From positions 14,883 through 78,882 of the forward strand of contig JBFKDQ010000011.1 in the NCBI GenBank assembly GCA_041619555.1: DNA of 64,000 nt. The letters are read 5' to 3'. The position numbers were made by a program, and so were the translations under genes. Under the pieces are notes generated by a model. It was not told the origin of the DNA. It worked only from the letters and a program-made list of their open reading frames with translations, and made no database searches. This DNA comes from Oceanococcus sp041619555 (lineage in GTDB: Bacteria > Pseudomonadota > Gammaproteobacteria > Nevskiales > Oceanococcaceae). Shown in pieces: positions 1-8,968 of this stretch; within the stretch, counting starts at the first letter, position 1; each line of letters begins with the position of its first letter.

Positions 1-1
1 C

Positions 2-808
2 CACCTGCTTGCGGTTCGCAACACCGCCCGCTATGCGCCGGCCCTGTTCGATCCCGGTCCGGACCAGCGGCATGACTGGCAGATCCTGCAGGAATTGCAG
101 GACCGCCTGCGACCACCGTCCGGGCCGCGCGATCGACTGAGCCGCATCGCACAGCGCAAGCTGATGCGCCCGGCGCGACTGCTTGACCTGTTGCTGCGCA
201 GCGGGCCCTACGGCGCTGGTCTTAAACCATTTGGGCAGGGCTTGAGCCTGCGCAAACTCAGGCAAGCGCCCCATGGCATCGACCTGGGCGCGCTACAACC
301 CGAATTACCGCAAGCCCTGTTTCATCGCGATGGCAAGATTCACCTCAGCGCCGAGTTTTTCCTTGCCGACCTTGCACGCATTGAAGCCCGATTCTTCAAC
401 GCCGGCGAGGCAGAACCCCCCATGCGGCTGATCGGCCGTCGCGAACTACGCAGTCACAATTCCTGGCTGCACAACAGCAGCCGCCTGGTCAAAGGCAAAC
501 CCCGCTGTCTGGCCCTGCTCAATCCGGCGGACTTTGCACGCCTGCAACTGCGCGAAGGGGATCATGTCCAGGTCCGCTCGGCCAGCGGCGAACTGCAGAT
601 CGCAGCCCAGGCCAGCGCCGACATCATGCCGGGAGTAATCAGCATTCCCCACGGCTGGGGACATCAGGCTGCAGAGACCAGCTGGAAAACGGCGCAGGCG
701 CATCCGGGCGTGAACGTCAACCAGCTAACCGACACCGCCCAGATCGATGAATTCTCCGGCAATGCGGTACTCAATGGCGTGGCCGTCGAGGTGCTCAGGG
801 CCGACTGA
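2..808 (+). CDS. Molybdopterin-dependent oxidoreductase, C-terminal part (partial)
   Basis: The frame is open from base 2, so the gene begins outside the window; 268 residues are visible. They resemble the end of DMSO-reductase-family (bis-MGD) catalytic subunits. The opening AVRNTARYAPALF matches a stretch common in soluble assimilatory-type members. The last ~120 residues form the dinucleotide-binding MopB C-terminal domain, with RSHNSWLHN, then a segment around LNPADFARLQLREGD, then GVISIPHGWGH and VNVNQLTD. The substrate cannot be told because the catalytic N-terminus is missing. A TTG at 95 could be mistaken for a start, but similarity continues upstream of it. The gene is convergent with the ferredoxin gene, 4 bases away; any redox partnership between them is inference only. 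Confidence 0.85.
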   Translation, partial: HLLAVRNTARYAPALFDPGPDQRHDWQILQELQDRLRPPSGPRDRLSRIAQRKLMRPARLLDLLLRSGPYGAGLKPFGQGLSLRKLRQAPHGIDLGALQPELPQALFHRDGKIHLSAEFFLADLARIEARFFNAGEAEPPMRLIGRRELRSHNSWLHNSSRLVKGKPRCLALLNPADFARLQLREGDHVQVRSASGELQIAAQASADIMPGVISIPHGWGHQAAETSWKTAQAHPGVNVNQLTDTAQIDEFSGNAVLNGVAVEVLRAD

Positions 809-812
809 GCGG

Positions 813-1139
813 CTATTCCACCGCCGGCGCGACCTCGACCTTCATGTCGGCCAGCGCGTCGGATACGCAGATCTGGCAGGCCAGACGGGAGTTGTCCCGG
901 ACCTCGACAAATTCGGCGAGCGCCTCGAGCATCATGTCCTCGTCCTCGCCGCGTGCCGGCAACTTGGCCAGCGAATCGGCATCGACATAGACATGGCAGG
1001 TCCCACAGGAGCAGGTGCCTCCACAGGTCCCCTCGATGCCCGTATCTTCATCCCGCAAGGCTTCCATCAGTTGATCGCCATCCGGCGCTTCGATGGTCCG
1101 TTCGGCGCCATCACGTTCGACCACGAAAATTTTGGCCAT
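813..1139 (-). CDS. [2Fe-2S] ferredoxin, adrenodoxin/putidaredoxin type
   Basis: A 108-residue soluble electron carrier. The cluster-binding motif C-x5-C-x2-C is visible as CGGTCSCGTC, and the fourth cysteine lies in SRLACQI near the C-terminus, the usual layout of plant/vertebrate-type ferredoxins that serve oxygenases. I chose the ATG at 1139 (protein begins MAKIFVVERDG) because a GAGGA ribosome site lies just upstream; a longer reading frame to 1256 would run back through the preceding terminator. It lies downstream of the Rieske oxygenase gene on the same strand and may supply it with electrons (inference), although a strong terminator separates the two. Confidence 0.9.
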   Translation of the reverse strand: MAKIFVVERDGAERTIEAPDGDQLMEALRDEDTGIEGTCGGTCSCGTCHVYVDADSLAKLPARGEDEDMMLEALAEFVEVRDNSRLACQICVSDALADMKVEVAPAVE

Positions 1140-1153
1140 GCTTGTAGTCCTCA

Positions 1154-1188
1154 AAGAAAAAGCCCCGGACACCATCAGCGCCCGGGGC
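1154..1188 (-). terminator. Rho-independent terminator after the Rieske gene
   Basis: A 7-bp GC stem (GCCCCGG at 1162-1168 with CCGGGGC at 1182-1188) and a 13-base loop are followed on the minus strand by a T-rich tract (1154-1161). It sits between the Rieske gene stop and the ferredoxin start, so it should end most Rieske transcripts before the ferredoxin. Confidence 0.8.
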
Positions 1189-1207
1189 ACATTCACACGC
1201 TGCCAGT

Positions 1208-2218
1208 TCAGATCTTGTCGGAGGTTTCCATCCCTGGATAGAACTGCTTGAACCACTTGCGATACTGCAGGATCGGTCCGTCGCCGTCACACAGCAGAGG
1301 ATTGGGGCGGTATTTCTTGTTGTTCCAGACAATGAAATCGACGCTTTCAAAACCTGCGCCTTCCTCCCCTTCAGCCTCACCGATGGCATGATCCACCAGG
1401 TGCTTGGCGATCATCGCTTCCTTGGTGCCTTCCTCGTACTTGAGGTGGGTAAAGCTCATGTTCATCTTCGATGCCTCGCGGGTGTAAGGCACTGAATAGG
1501 ACACCATCGTGGCCACCACGTTTTCATGGTGGAATCGGTAAATCGCCAGACCTGGCCCGACCTGATGGCCCTTGATGTAGCCACCGCGCATGCTGACGAA
1601 ATATTCGTGATCCTTGAAACTGTACTCGGCGCTGGGAATCTCGGCCTCGCCGTGCAGGAACTTGATATGGGCGAAATCAACGCCGTTCTCCGCCACTTCC
1701 TGAATCGCCGTGTTCACGTCCCAGTGACCTTCACGCGGCTCGATGTATTCATCGCTTTCAAGCTCCGGAATGCTCGGCAACTCCCAGCTCGGTGCGGCGG
1801 CCTGCGGGTGATACCAGACCCAGATCATGCCCCATTTCTCCTGGATGGGCAGAGTCCGCAGCACGGGCTGCTTCTTGCAAACCGGCGGCATGATCTTGGC
1901 GTAAGGAATCTTCTTGCACCAGCCTTCGGCGTCATACTCCCAGTGGTGGAAGGTGCACCGCAGGTTATCGCCCTGCACCGTACCGCCATGCCCGAGATGG
2001 GCGCCAAGATGCGGACAGAAAGGATCGCTCAGACCCACCTTGCCGGTTTCCTTGCCGCGGAACAGGACCCACTCCTGATCGAGCAGAAAGACGTTGCGGA
2101 CTTCGCCCTCGGCCAGATTCCTGGAGTAGTCGACAAAAAACCAGCCCGCCGGAATTGGAAACGGGCAGCGTTCTAGGCCCTTGGTTTCCTGCAACAGCTT
2201 GAGATCTATAACACTCAC
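1208..2218 (-). CDS. Rieske non-heme iron oxygenase, KshA/DAF-36-like
   Basis: About 336 residues. The N-terminal Rieske domain carries C-x-H-x17-C-x2-H (from CPHLGAHLGHGG to CTFHHW). The C-terminal catalytic domain has the mononuclear iron site N-x2-D-x2-H-x4-H in AENGVDFAHIKFLHG. This arrangement is typical of Rieske monooxygenases on steroid-like or aromatic substrates (3-ketosteroid 9-alpha-hydroxylase KshA, cholesterol 7-desaturase); the true substrate is unknown. The longest frame starts with TTG at 2227, but the GGAGG element would then abut the start codon. The GTG at 2218 puts it about 10 bases upstream and is preferred. A ferredoxin gene follows, behind a terminator. Confidence 0.85.
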   Translation of the reverse strand: MSVIDLKLLQETKGLERCPFPIPAGWFFVDYSRNLAEGEVRNVFLLDQEWVLFRGKETGKVGLSDPFCPHLGAHLGHGGTVQGDNLRCTFHHWEYDAEGWCKKIPYAKIMPPVCKKQPVLRTLPIQEKWGMIWVWYHPQAAAPSWELPSIPELESDEYIEPREGHWDVNTAIQEVAENGVDFAHIKFLHGEAEIPSAEYSFKDHEYFVSMRGGYIKGHQVGPGLAIYRFHHENVVATMVSYSVPYTREASKMNMSFTHLKYEEGTKEAMIAKHLVDHAIGEAEGEEGAGFESVDFIVWNNKKYRPNPLLCDGDGPILQYRKWFKQFYPGMETSDKI

Positions 2219-2358
2219 TTTGGACAATCCTCCATAGAATTCAAGGCGAATCCGTCAGGACCTGGATCCACCACTTCAGAAAGCTCCATGTTGCCGAGCA
2301 TTGCCGTAGCCGGCATCCCGTGGAAGCATCTTGCGATTCGATGGAATCCAAGAGATAA

Positions 2359-3042
2359 TTAGAGGTTTTTTTGCGCCTCATCGAGCAACACATCGAGCGC
2401 AAGCTCACGCGCCGCCGCCAGCGGATCGGCCGCCCGCACCACCCCGAAACAGGGCACGGGCAGCATCTCCTGCAAGGTCTGCAGATTGGCTTCGAGCCGA
2501 TCCTGTTGCGGCGGCAGGACATTGGCAATCCAGCCCAGAAGCCGCCCCCGCCGGGCAATGACCTCGGCGCTGAGCAGGGCATGATTGAGACAGCCCAGGC
2601 GCATCCCCACCACCAGAATGACCGGCCAGCCGGCCTGTACCGGCAAGTCCGCCAGACTTTCCTGCGCGTTCAGCGGCACCAGAAATCCACCCGCGCCCTC
2701 GACCACCAGCCAGTCGCAGCGCTGACCCAGCCTCCTCCCCTGTTCCACCAGATCGGCGACACGCGCACGGCGCTTCGCCTCGATCAGGGCTAGGTGCGGC
2801 GCAATGGCAGGCGCCAGGGCCACCGGATTGATCTCTTCATAAGCGAATCCGGGATCCGAGGCGGCAAGCAACTGCAACGCATCGGCATTGCGCAATTGCG
2901 TCGGGGGCCCCTCGCAACCGGCCGCCACGGGTTTGTAGCCCACGGCGGACAGGCCTCTGCCCCGCAGTGCATGAAGCAACGCGGTCGCGACATGCGTCTT
3001 GCCGCAATCGGTATCGGTCCCGCTGATGAAAACGGCAGGCAT
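2359..3042 (-). CDS. bioD: Dethiobiotin synthetase
   Basis: 227 residues. BioD is the ATP-dependent carboxylase that closes the ureido ring of 7,8-diaminopelargonate to give dethiobiotin, the penultimate step of biotin synthesis. The N-terminal P-loop reads GTDTDCGKTH; the substrate lysine lies in VGYKPVAAG and a VVEGAGGFLVPL segment follows, all as in the family. I take the ATG at 3042 (MPAVFISG), since the stretch upstream overlaps bioF and lacks family similarity. The start lies one base after the bioF stop, so translation is probably coupled. It is the last gene of a bioB-bioF-bioD operon; bioA, bioC and bioH are not in the window. Confidence 0.95.
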   Translation of the reverse strand: MPAVFISGTDTDCGKTHVATALLHALRGRGLSAVGYKPVAAGCEGPPTQLRNADALQLLAASDPGFAYEEINPVALAPAIAPHLALIEAKRRARVADLVEQGRRLGQRCDWLVVEGAGGFLVPLNAQESLADLPVQAGWPVILVVGMRLGCLNHALLSAEVIARRGRLLGWIANVLPPQQDRLEANLQTLQEMLPVPCFGVVRAADPLAAARELALDVLLDEAQKNL

Positions 3043-3043
3043 G

Positions 3044-4231
3044 TCAGCGCATGATCTGCTGCAGCGCTTGCAACAGATCCTCCACGTCGGTCCGCGCATG
3101 CGCGGCAGACAGAGTGATGCGCAGACGACAGGTGCCGGGCGGCACCGTCGGCGGACGGATTGCAGTCACCCAGAAGCCCCGCTCCAGCAAGGCCGCGGAA
3201 AGCGCCAAGGCGGCTTCCTCCGAGCCGACCAGCAGCGGCTGAATCGGCGTCTGCGAGCCGGTATCGGGCAAACCGAGTGCTGCCAGACCGGCGCGAAAAT
3301 GCGCGATCAGCCCCTGCAGATGAGCGCGCGCCTCATCGGCCTGTTGCACCAGCGACAGGGCCACCCGCAGGCTCGCAACGAGGGCTGGCGGCAGTGCGGT
3401 GGTGAAGATCACGCTCCGGGTGACCTGGGCGAGATACTCGATCAGATCGGCCGAGCCGGCGACAAATGCACCGTACACGCCAAAAGATTTCCCCAGCGTC
3501 CCGGTCAGCACCGGCACCTGTTCGACCCCCAGGCCCTGCGCAGCAAAACTGCCTCGCCCCTGCGGGCCCAGCACGCCCAATCCGTGTGCGTCATCGACCA
3601 TCAGCCAGGCCTGATGGGCCGCGGCCAGCGCGGCCAGGCCCGGCAGATCGGCGACATCCCCATCCATGCTGAACACTCCATCGCTGATCAGCATGCGCTG
3701 ACCGGCTGCGCCACAGGCCGCCAGCGCCGCCGCTGCCGCCGCCAGATCGGCATGGGCGTACCGCTGTACCCTCGCGCCCGACAGGCGGCAACCATCGATC
3801 AGCGACGCATGGTTCAAAGCATCCGAAATGATGTGGTCCTGCTTGCCCACAAAGGCATCGATCACGCCGGTATTGACCAGATAGCCCGAGCCGAAGAGCA
3901 AAGCCCGGGGATAGCCCAGATACGCTGCCAGCTCCTCTTCAAACGCGGAAATCTCGCAGCTGTGGCCGTTGATGTACTGGGAGGACGTGCTGCCCACACC
4001 ATAGCGCGCCACGCCTTGCGCCCAGGCGGCGCGCAGCTGCGGATGCGCGGCAAGCCCCAGATAGTCATTGCTGCAGAACAGGCGCAGGTCGCGGCCAGCA
4101 GCATCGCGCAGGCGCGGACCGTCCATTGCGCTGAAGCCACGCCGACGACGCAACTGGTTGCTGCGCTCGATCCGCCCCAGTTGAGCGGCCAGAAACTCAG
4201 GCAGCGACTGGGGCACTGCCGTCCTGTGCAT
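3044..4231 (-). CDS. bioF: 8-amino-7-oxononanoate synthase
   Basis: 395 residues, close to the 384 of E. coli BioF. It is a PLP-dependent alpha-oxoamine synthase that condenses pimeloyl-ACP/CoA with L-alanine. The Schiff-base lysine is in TLGKSFGVYG, the cofactor-contacting VDDAHGLGVLG lies upstream, and the N-terminal CSNDYLGLA and GSTSSQYINGH signatures are clear. The chosen ATG at 4231 (MHRTAVPQSLPEF) has GGAAAAGG as ribosome site. It lies within the last codons of bioB, a 35-base overlap that implies translational coupling; a longer frame to 4306 adds residues with no family counterpart. Confidence 0.95.
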   Translation of the reverse strand: MHRTAVPQSLPEFLAAQLGRIERSNQLRRRRGFSAMDGPRLRDAAGRDLRLFCSNDYLGLAAHPQLRAAWAQGVARYGVGSTSSQYINGHSCEISAFEEELAAYLGYPRALLFGSGYLVNTGVIDAFVGKQDHIISDALNHASLIDGCRLSGARVQRYAHADLAAAAAALAACGAAGQRMLISDGVFSMDGDVADLPGLAALAAAHQAWLMVDDAHGLGVLGPQGRGSFAAQGLGVEQVPVLTGTLGKSFGVYGAFVAGSADLIEYLAQVTRSVIFTTALPPALVASLRVALSLVQQADEARAHLQGLIAHFRAGLAALGLPDTGSQTPIQPLLVGSEEAALALSAALLERGFWVTAIRPPTVPPGTCRLRITLSAAHARTDVEDLLQALQQIMR

Positions 4232-5204
4232 CCTTTTCCGTGGCGCGCGCGCAGTCAGCTGGCATTGCGCTAAGCCCGAGGCGCTCGAACAGAAGCTGAT
4301 CGGCATCGTGTTCAGGATTGCCTGTGGTCAGCAATTTCTCGCCATAGAAAATGGAATTGGCGCCGGCAAAAAAACACAGCGCCTGCGCGGCCTCGCCGAG
4401 GCTGCTGCGTCCGGCTGACAGCCTGACCATCGCCTTCGGCATCAAGATTCGCGCCACCGCAATCGTCCGCACGAACTCCAGTGGCGAGATATCTTCGGCC
4501 TGATCCAGGGGCGTACCGGCAACCTTGACGAGCTGATTGATCGGCACGCTCTGCGGGTGCTCCGGCAGATTCGCCAGGGTTCGCAACATTTCGGCGCGAT
4601 CTTCGATCTGCTCGCCCATGCCGACGATGCCGCCACAACACACCTTCATGCCCGCATCGCGCACCGCAGCCAGCGTCTGCAATCGATCATCAAAGCGCCG
4701 GGTGCTGATGATTTTCTCGTAATACTCGGGGGAGGTATCGACATTATGATTGTAGTAATCCAGCCCTGCGTCCTTGAGCTGGCGCGCCTGATCTTCGCTC
4801 AGCATGCCCAGGGTCATGCAGGTTTCCATGCCCAGCCCCCGCACCGCCTGAATCATTTTCGCCAGCGTGACGATGTCGCGATCCTTGGGGCTACGCCAGG
4901 CCGCGCCCATGCAGAAGCGAGTCGCACCGGCCGCCTTGGCCTGGGCGGCCGCTTCGCGCACCGCATCCAGCGGCATCAACGGCTCGGCCTCAAGCCCGGT
5001 GTTGTAGCGCACGCTCTGCGGACAATAGGCACAGTCCTCCGGACAGGCCCCGGTCTTGATGTTCAACAAGGTGCTCAACTGCACCTGATTCGGATCGAAA
5101 TTCGCCCGATGCACCGTGTGCGCGCGAAACAGCAAGTCATTGAACGGCAATTCGAACAGGGCGCGAACTTCCTCTGCGCTCCAGTCATGGCGGAGAACGG
5201 ACAT
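4197..5204 (-). CDS. bioB: Biotin synthase (radical SAM)
   Basis: 335 residues. BioB inserts sulfur into dethiobiotin. The radical-SAM cluster motif C-x3-C-x2-C appears as GACPEDCAYC near residue 55, and further family segments are present (YNHNVDTSPEYY, GGIVGMGE, and RLSAGR with the arginine that ligates the 2Fe-2S cluster). First gene of the minus-strand bioBFD set. Its ATG (5202-5204) shares two bases with the likely comF start on the other strand, so the bio promoter must lie inside the 5' part of comF unless comF starts further in. Confidence 0.96.
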   Translation of the reverse strand: MSVLRHDWSAEEVRALFELPFNDLLFRAHTVHRANFDPNQVQLSTLLNIKTGACPEDCAYCPQSVRYNTGLEAEPLMPLDAVREAAAQAKAAGATRFCMGAAWRSPKDRDIVTLAKMIQAVRGLGMETCMTLGMLSEDQARQLKDAGLDYYNHNVDTSPEYYEKIISTRRFDDRLQTLAAVRDAGMKVCCGGIVGMGEQIEDRAEMLRTLANLPEHPQSVPINQLVKVAGTPLDQAEDISPLEFVRTIAVARILMPKAMVRLSAGRSSLGEAAQALCFFAGANSIFYGEKLLTTGNPEHDADQLLFERLGLSAMPADCARATEKDAQDGSAPVAA

Positions 5205-5967
5205 GGATTTTTCCGGAATCGGTAGAAACTCACAGCATGAAAGCGCACCCGCAGGCTGTCAACCTCTGTTCAAGATTGTGCTTGACAGGCTGCTGGGCAG
5301 CCTCCTGCCCCGCCACTGCAAGGTCTGCGCACGCCCCTGCGAAGAGGATTTCTGCCCGGCCTGCTGGCGCGAGCTACCCTGGCAGCACCAGCAATGCAGG
5401 CTCTGCGCCCTGCCCCTGCCGCAGCCACAGGCGGCCATCTGCGGCGCCTGCCTGCACACGCCCCCGGCGCAGACTGCGGCATGGACACCCTTCATCTACG
5501 CCCACCCGCTCTCCACCCTGATGCTACGTCTGAAATTCGCCGGCGAACTCGCGATCGCACCGGTCCTCGGACGCGCGCTGTGCCAGGCCCTTCCCACCCA
5601 CACTCTCGACCTGGAGCGCGTGGACTACCTGGTCCCGGCCCCTCTGCATCCGCGGCGACTGCGTCAGCGCGGCTTCAACCAGGCCCTGGAACTGTGTCGC
5701 CCGCTGGCGCACCGGCATGCCCTGCCGATCCGCCAGGATCTCCTGCAGCGCCGCAATGACACGGCGGTGCAATCCCGCCTCTCCGCCAGCGCGAGACGCC
5801 GCAATGTCCGACATGCCTTCACTTGCCGCCAACGCCTGCAAGGCGAACACGTCCTGCTTTTCGATGACGTGATGACCACCGGCGCCACCATGCAGGCCAT
5901 GGGTCGCTGCCTGCTGCAACATGGCGCGGGCAGGATCAGCCAGATCGCGGTCGCGAGGGCGCCCTGA
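5203..5967 (+). CDS. comF: ComF-family phosphoribosyltransferase-like protein
   Basis: About 254 residues. The N-terminus has a zinc-finger-like set of cysteines (CKVC, CPAC, CRLC, CGAC), and the C-terminal type I phosphoribosyltransferase domain carries the PRPP loop VLLFDDVMTTGATM. ComF proteins support transforming-DNA uptake in competent bacteria; in E. coli the homologue GntX is linked to gluconate use. The ATG at 5203 has a GGAG site about 7 bases upstream. The extra ~25 residues ahead of the first cysteines are unusual, and an in-frame GTG at 5278 is the alternative. Divergent from bioB. Confidence 0.85.
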   Translation: MDFSGIGRNSQHESAPAGCQPLFKIVLDRLLGSLLPRHCKVCARPCEEDFCPACWRELPWQHQQCRLCALPLPQPQAAICGACLHTPPAQTAAWTPFIYAHPLSTLMLRLKFAGELAIAPVLGRALCQALPTHTLDLERVDYLVPAPLHPRRLRQRGFNQALELCRPLAHRHALPIRQDLLQRRNDTAVQSRLSASARRRNVRHAFTCRQRLQGEHVLLFDDVMTTGATMQAMGRCLLQHGAGRISQIAVARAP

Positions 5968-5985
5968 GCCGCCCGGGTCTTCCGC

Positions 5986-6882
5986 TCAGGCCAGGCGGTC
6001 CAGCAGCAAACCCGCGAAAATGGCCATGCCAAACCGGTGATTGTTCAGAAAGGCCTGAAAACAGGCCGCCGCCTCACGCTCGCGGATCAGATATTGCTGA
6101 TATCCACTGTAGCCGGCGGCCACCGCGACACCGGCGAAGTACAGCGCGCCATAACCCTGCCAGCCCCCCAGCACCAGCAGACCGGCCAGCACCGCCAGCT
6201 GCAGGACCGCGGTAATCAGCCGATCATGGCGACCGAACAGAATCGCACTCGACTTGACGCCGATTTTGAGATCATCGGGCCGATCCACCATCGCATAGAA
6301 GGTGTCGTAGACGACGGTCCACAGCAGCGTGATCAGCACCAGCAACCAGGCTACCGGTGCGATCTCACCGTTCACGGCGGCGAAGCCCATCGGAATGCCG
6401 GCGGCAAAGGCCATGCCCAGATGCGCCTGCGGCAAATGGGTAAAGCGCTTGGCAAAAGGATAGGAAGCCGCCAGCAACATCGCCGGCACGGCGAGCAGCA
6501 GGGCCAGGGTGTGCAGGCGCGAGGCCATGAGCAGTGCCAACACACTGAGCACCACAAACACCAGCACGGCCTCCCAGGCCTGGATCTCGCCTGCGGCCAG
6601 CGGCCGCTGGCCGGTGCGGGCCACATGAGGATCGATCTTGCGATCGGCGAAGTCGTTGATCGCGCAGCCAGCCGAGCGCATCAATACCGTGCCCAGGACA
6701 AAGATCAGCAGGATGTCCCAGGGTGGTGGTCCATCCGCCGCCACCCACAGACCCCAAAGCGTCGGCCACAGCAGCAGCAGGATGCCGATGGGCCGATCCA
6801 GCCGCACCAGCCGCCAGTAAGCCCACAGCCGAGCGCGCAGCAGTCCAGCCTGCGATTCTGTTTCGATTTCATGCATCGGCAT
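5986..6882 (-). CDS. ubiA: 4-hydroxybenzoate polyprenyltransferase
   Basis: About 298 residues, polytopic membrane protein of the UbiA family. It attaches the polyprenyl chain to 4-hydroxybenzoate in ubiquinone synthesis. The first Asp-rich prenyl-diphosphate site is NDFADRKID and the second is YDTFYAMVDRPDD; eight or so hydrophobic segments are visible, for example WDILLIFVLGTVL and LITLLWTVVYD. ATGs at 6882 and 6876 are both possible. Both overlap the 3' end of recG by 8-14 bases, so recG and ubiA are probably co-transcribed. No ubiC lies next to it. Confidence 0.92.
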   Translation of the reverse strand: MPMHEIETESQAGLLRARLWAYWRLVRLDRPIGILLLLWPTLWGLWVAADGPPPWDILLIFVLGTVLMRSAGCAINDFADRKIDPHVARTGQRPLAAGEIQAWEAVLVFVVLSVLALLMASRLHTLALLLAVPAMLLAASYPFAKRFTHLPQAHLGMAFAAGIPMGFAAVNGEIAPVAWLLVLITLLWTVVYDTFYAMVDRPDDLKIGVKSSAILFGRHDRLITAVLQLAVLAGLLVLGGWQGYGALYFAGVAVAAGYSGYQQYLIREREAAACFQAFLNNHRFGMAIFAGLLLDRLA

Positions 6883-8869
6883 ATTTTTGCGCATCCGGCA
6901 GCCATCGCGCGAGCAGGACTTCAATCCATTGCGGCTGCTCGAGCGCGATTTTTTCCGCCAGACTCCGGATGCCGGGCAGCTCTACGGCATCGCGCTGCGG
7001 ATCGGCAATCTTGAATTCGGCCAGACCGGACTGGCGTGTCCCCAGGATCTCGCCGGCGCCGCGCAATTCCAGGTCGCGCTCGGCCAGACGGAATCCGTCA
7101 TGCTCCATGCGCAGGGCCTCCAGGCGTGCCCGCGCCGTTTCGGTGAGCGGCGGCCGGTACATCAGCACGCAGTGACTCCGAGCCGCGCCGCGCCCGACCC
7201 GCCCGCGCAGCTGATGCAACTGCGCCAGGCCCATGCGTTCGGCATTGTCGATCACCATCACCGACGCATTGGCCACATCGACACCGACCTCGATCACCGT
7301 GGTGGCGACCAGAATATCGACCTCACCGGCGGCAAATGCAGCCATCACCGCCTGCTTGTCCGCCCGCTTCAGACGGCCATGGACCAGAGCCACACGAAGT
7401 TCGGGCAGAGCCTGCTGCAGCGCGGAATAGATCTCTTCCGCCGCCTCGGCCCAATCCGAGGCCTCGATCACCGGACTCACCCAGTAGGCCTGCCGCCCCT
7501 GCCGGCAGGCCAGGCGCAGACGCTCGATCACCTCCGCCCGCCGGGCCTGCGGCAGCGCCGCCGTGCTCACCGGCGAGCGCCCCGGCGGCAGTTCGTCAAT
7601 GGCTGAAAAATCCAGGTCGGCAAACAGGGTTTGCGCCAGCGTGCGGGGGATGGGCGTTGCGGTCATGATCAGCTGATGCGGGTAACAACCGCCGCCTGCC
7701 GCCAGTTCGCGCAGACCCAGCCGCTGATCCACCCCAAAGCGGTGCTGCTCATCCACGATCACAAGACCGACGGCACCGAAATTGTGCTCGCCGTGAAACA
7801 GGGCATGGGTGCCGACGATCAGCACCGGCCCAATTTCCGGCAGCGCTCGGTCCGCCTTGCCGCCCAGCCAAAGCGGCACCGCCACGCCCAGGGGCTCGAA
7901 CCATTGGCGCAGGGTCTGATGATGCTGCCGCGCGAGAATTTCGGTCGGCGCCATCAGGATGGCGCGCAGCCCCGTTTCCATCGCGCAGGCCGCGGCCAGC
8001 GCCGCCACCACGGTCTTGCCGGCGCCCACATCCCCCTGCAGCAGACGCAGCATGGGACAATTTTGCGCCAGGTCCTGCCCGATTTCCTGCACGCAGCGGT
8101 CCTGCGCCGCAGTCAGCGCGAAAGGCAGGGCGGCGCGCAAGCGCGCCACCAGCGCCCCTGGCCGCAAAGCCACCGCGCGCTGGCTGCGATTCAGCGCGCG
8201 CAGCTTCAGCATCGCCAGGCGGTGGGCCAGCAATTCCTCGCGCAGCAGCCGCCGCCGCGCCCGCTCGATGGCCAGAGGTTGATCCGCCGGCGGCTTGTGG
8301 ACATCCCGCAGGGCCTGGTGCAAATCCCCCTCGATCCAGTCTTGCAGCAGGTCCGGGACCAGCTCTTCCAATCTGGACAACAGTTGCCCCACCGCCTGAC
8401 GGATGCGCTGCTGCGAAAGACCGGCGGTGGTCGGGTAGATCGGCGTCAGACAGGCCTCCTCCGCCTGCATGGCCTGCGCCTGCGCCAGCACGCGATATTC
8501 CGGATGGATCATTTCCAGCTGCCGGCCGACCAGACGCACTTCGCCGAACACCCGCAACCACTGTCCCGGCTTCAACGCATTTTGCTGGGCGCGGGAAAAA
8601 TGAAACAGCCGCAGATGCAGCTCACCGCTGCCATCCCCCAGCCTCAGGACCAGGCTGCGGCGGCGACCGAAACGCAGCTGGGCTTCCAGAATCTGTCCGC
8701 AGGCCTGCACGCTCAGACCTTCGCGCAGATCTGCCAGCGGCAGGATCCGGGTGCGATCCTCATAGCGCAGCGGCAGATGAAACAGCAGATCACGGGACTG
8801 CCGCACACCCAGGCTAGCGAACTTGGCGGCCAGCGCCGGCCCGATGCCGGGCAGTTGCGTCAACTCCAT
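6869..8869 (-). CDS. recG: ATP-dependent DNA helicase RecG
   Basis: 666 residues (E. coli 693). RecG remodels stalled forks and Holliday junctions. The N-terminal wedge domain begins LPGIGPALAAKFASLGV and has the family stretch HLPLRYEDRT. The superfamily 2 motor follows: Walker A GDVGAGKT near residue 280, Walker B VDEQHRFGV, motif III TATPIPRTLAQT, and motif VI QLRGRVGRG. The C-terminal TRG/wedge-coupling region is present, so the gene appears intact. The 3' end overlaps ubiA. A gap of about 100 bases upstream separates it from ridA. Confidence 0.96.
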   Translation of the reverse strand: MELTQLPGIGPALAAKFASLGVRQSRDLLFHLPLRYEDRTRILPLADLREGLSVQACGQILEAQLRFGRRRSLVLRLGDGSGELHLRLFHFSRAQQNALKPGQWLRVFGEVRLVGRQLEMIHPEYRVLAQAQAMQAEEACLTPIYPTTAGLSQQRIRQAVGQLLSRLEELVPDLLQDWIEGDLHQALRDVHKPPADQPLAIERARRRLLREELLAHRLAMLKLRALNRSQRAVALRPGALVARLRAALPFALTAAQDRCVQEIGQDLAQNCPMLRLLQGDVGAGKTVVAALAAACAMETGLRAILMAPTEILARQHHQTLRQWFEPLGVAVPLWLGGKADRALPEIGPVLIVGTHALFHGEHNFGAVGLVIVDEQHRFGVDQRLGLRELAAGGGCYPHQLIMTATPIPRTLAQTLFADLDFSAIDELPPGRSPVSTAALPQARRAEVIERLRLACRQGRQAYWVSPVIEASDWAEAAEEIYSALQQALPELRVALVHGRLKRADKQAVMAAFAAGEVDILVATTVIEVGVDVANASVMVIDNAERMGLAQLHQLRGRVGRGAARSHCVLMYRPPLTETARARLEALRMEHDGFRLAERDLELRGAGEILGTRQSGLAEFKIADPQRDAVELPGIRSLAEKIALEQPQWIEVLLARWLPDAQKYADA

Positions 8870-8968
8870 CAGCGCCGGGTTCCACCACGACCAGGAAGCG
8901 GGCGCCTCGGCCCGCCAGGTGCGGCCAGGAAAACGACGAACTGTCCCGGGCCGGCAACGCTCTGCGCC

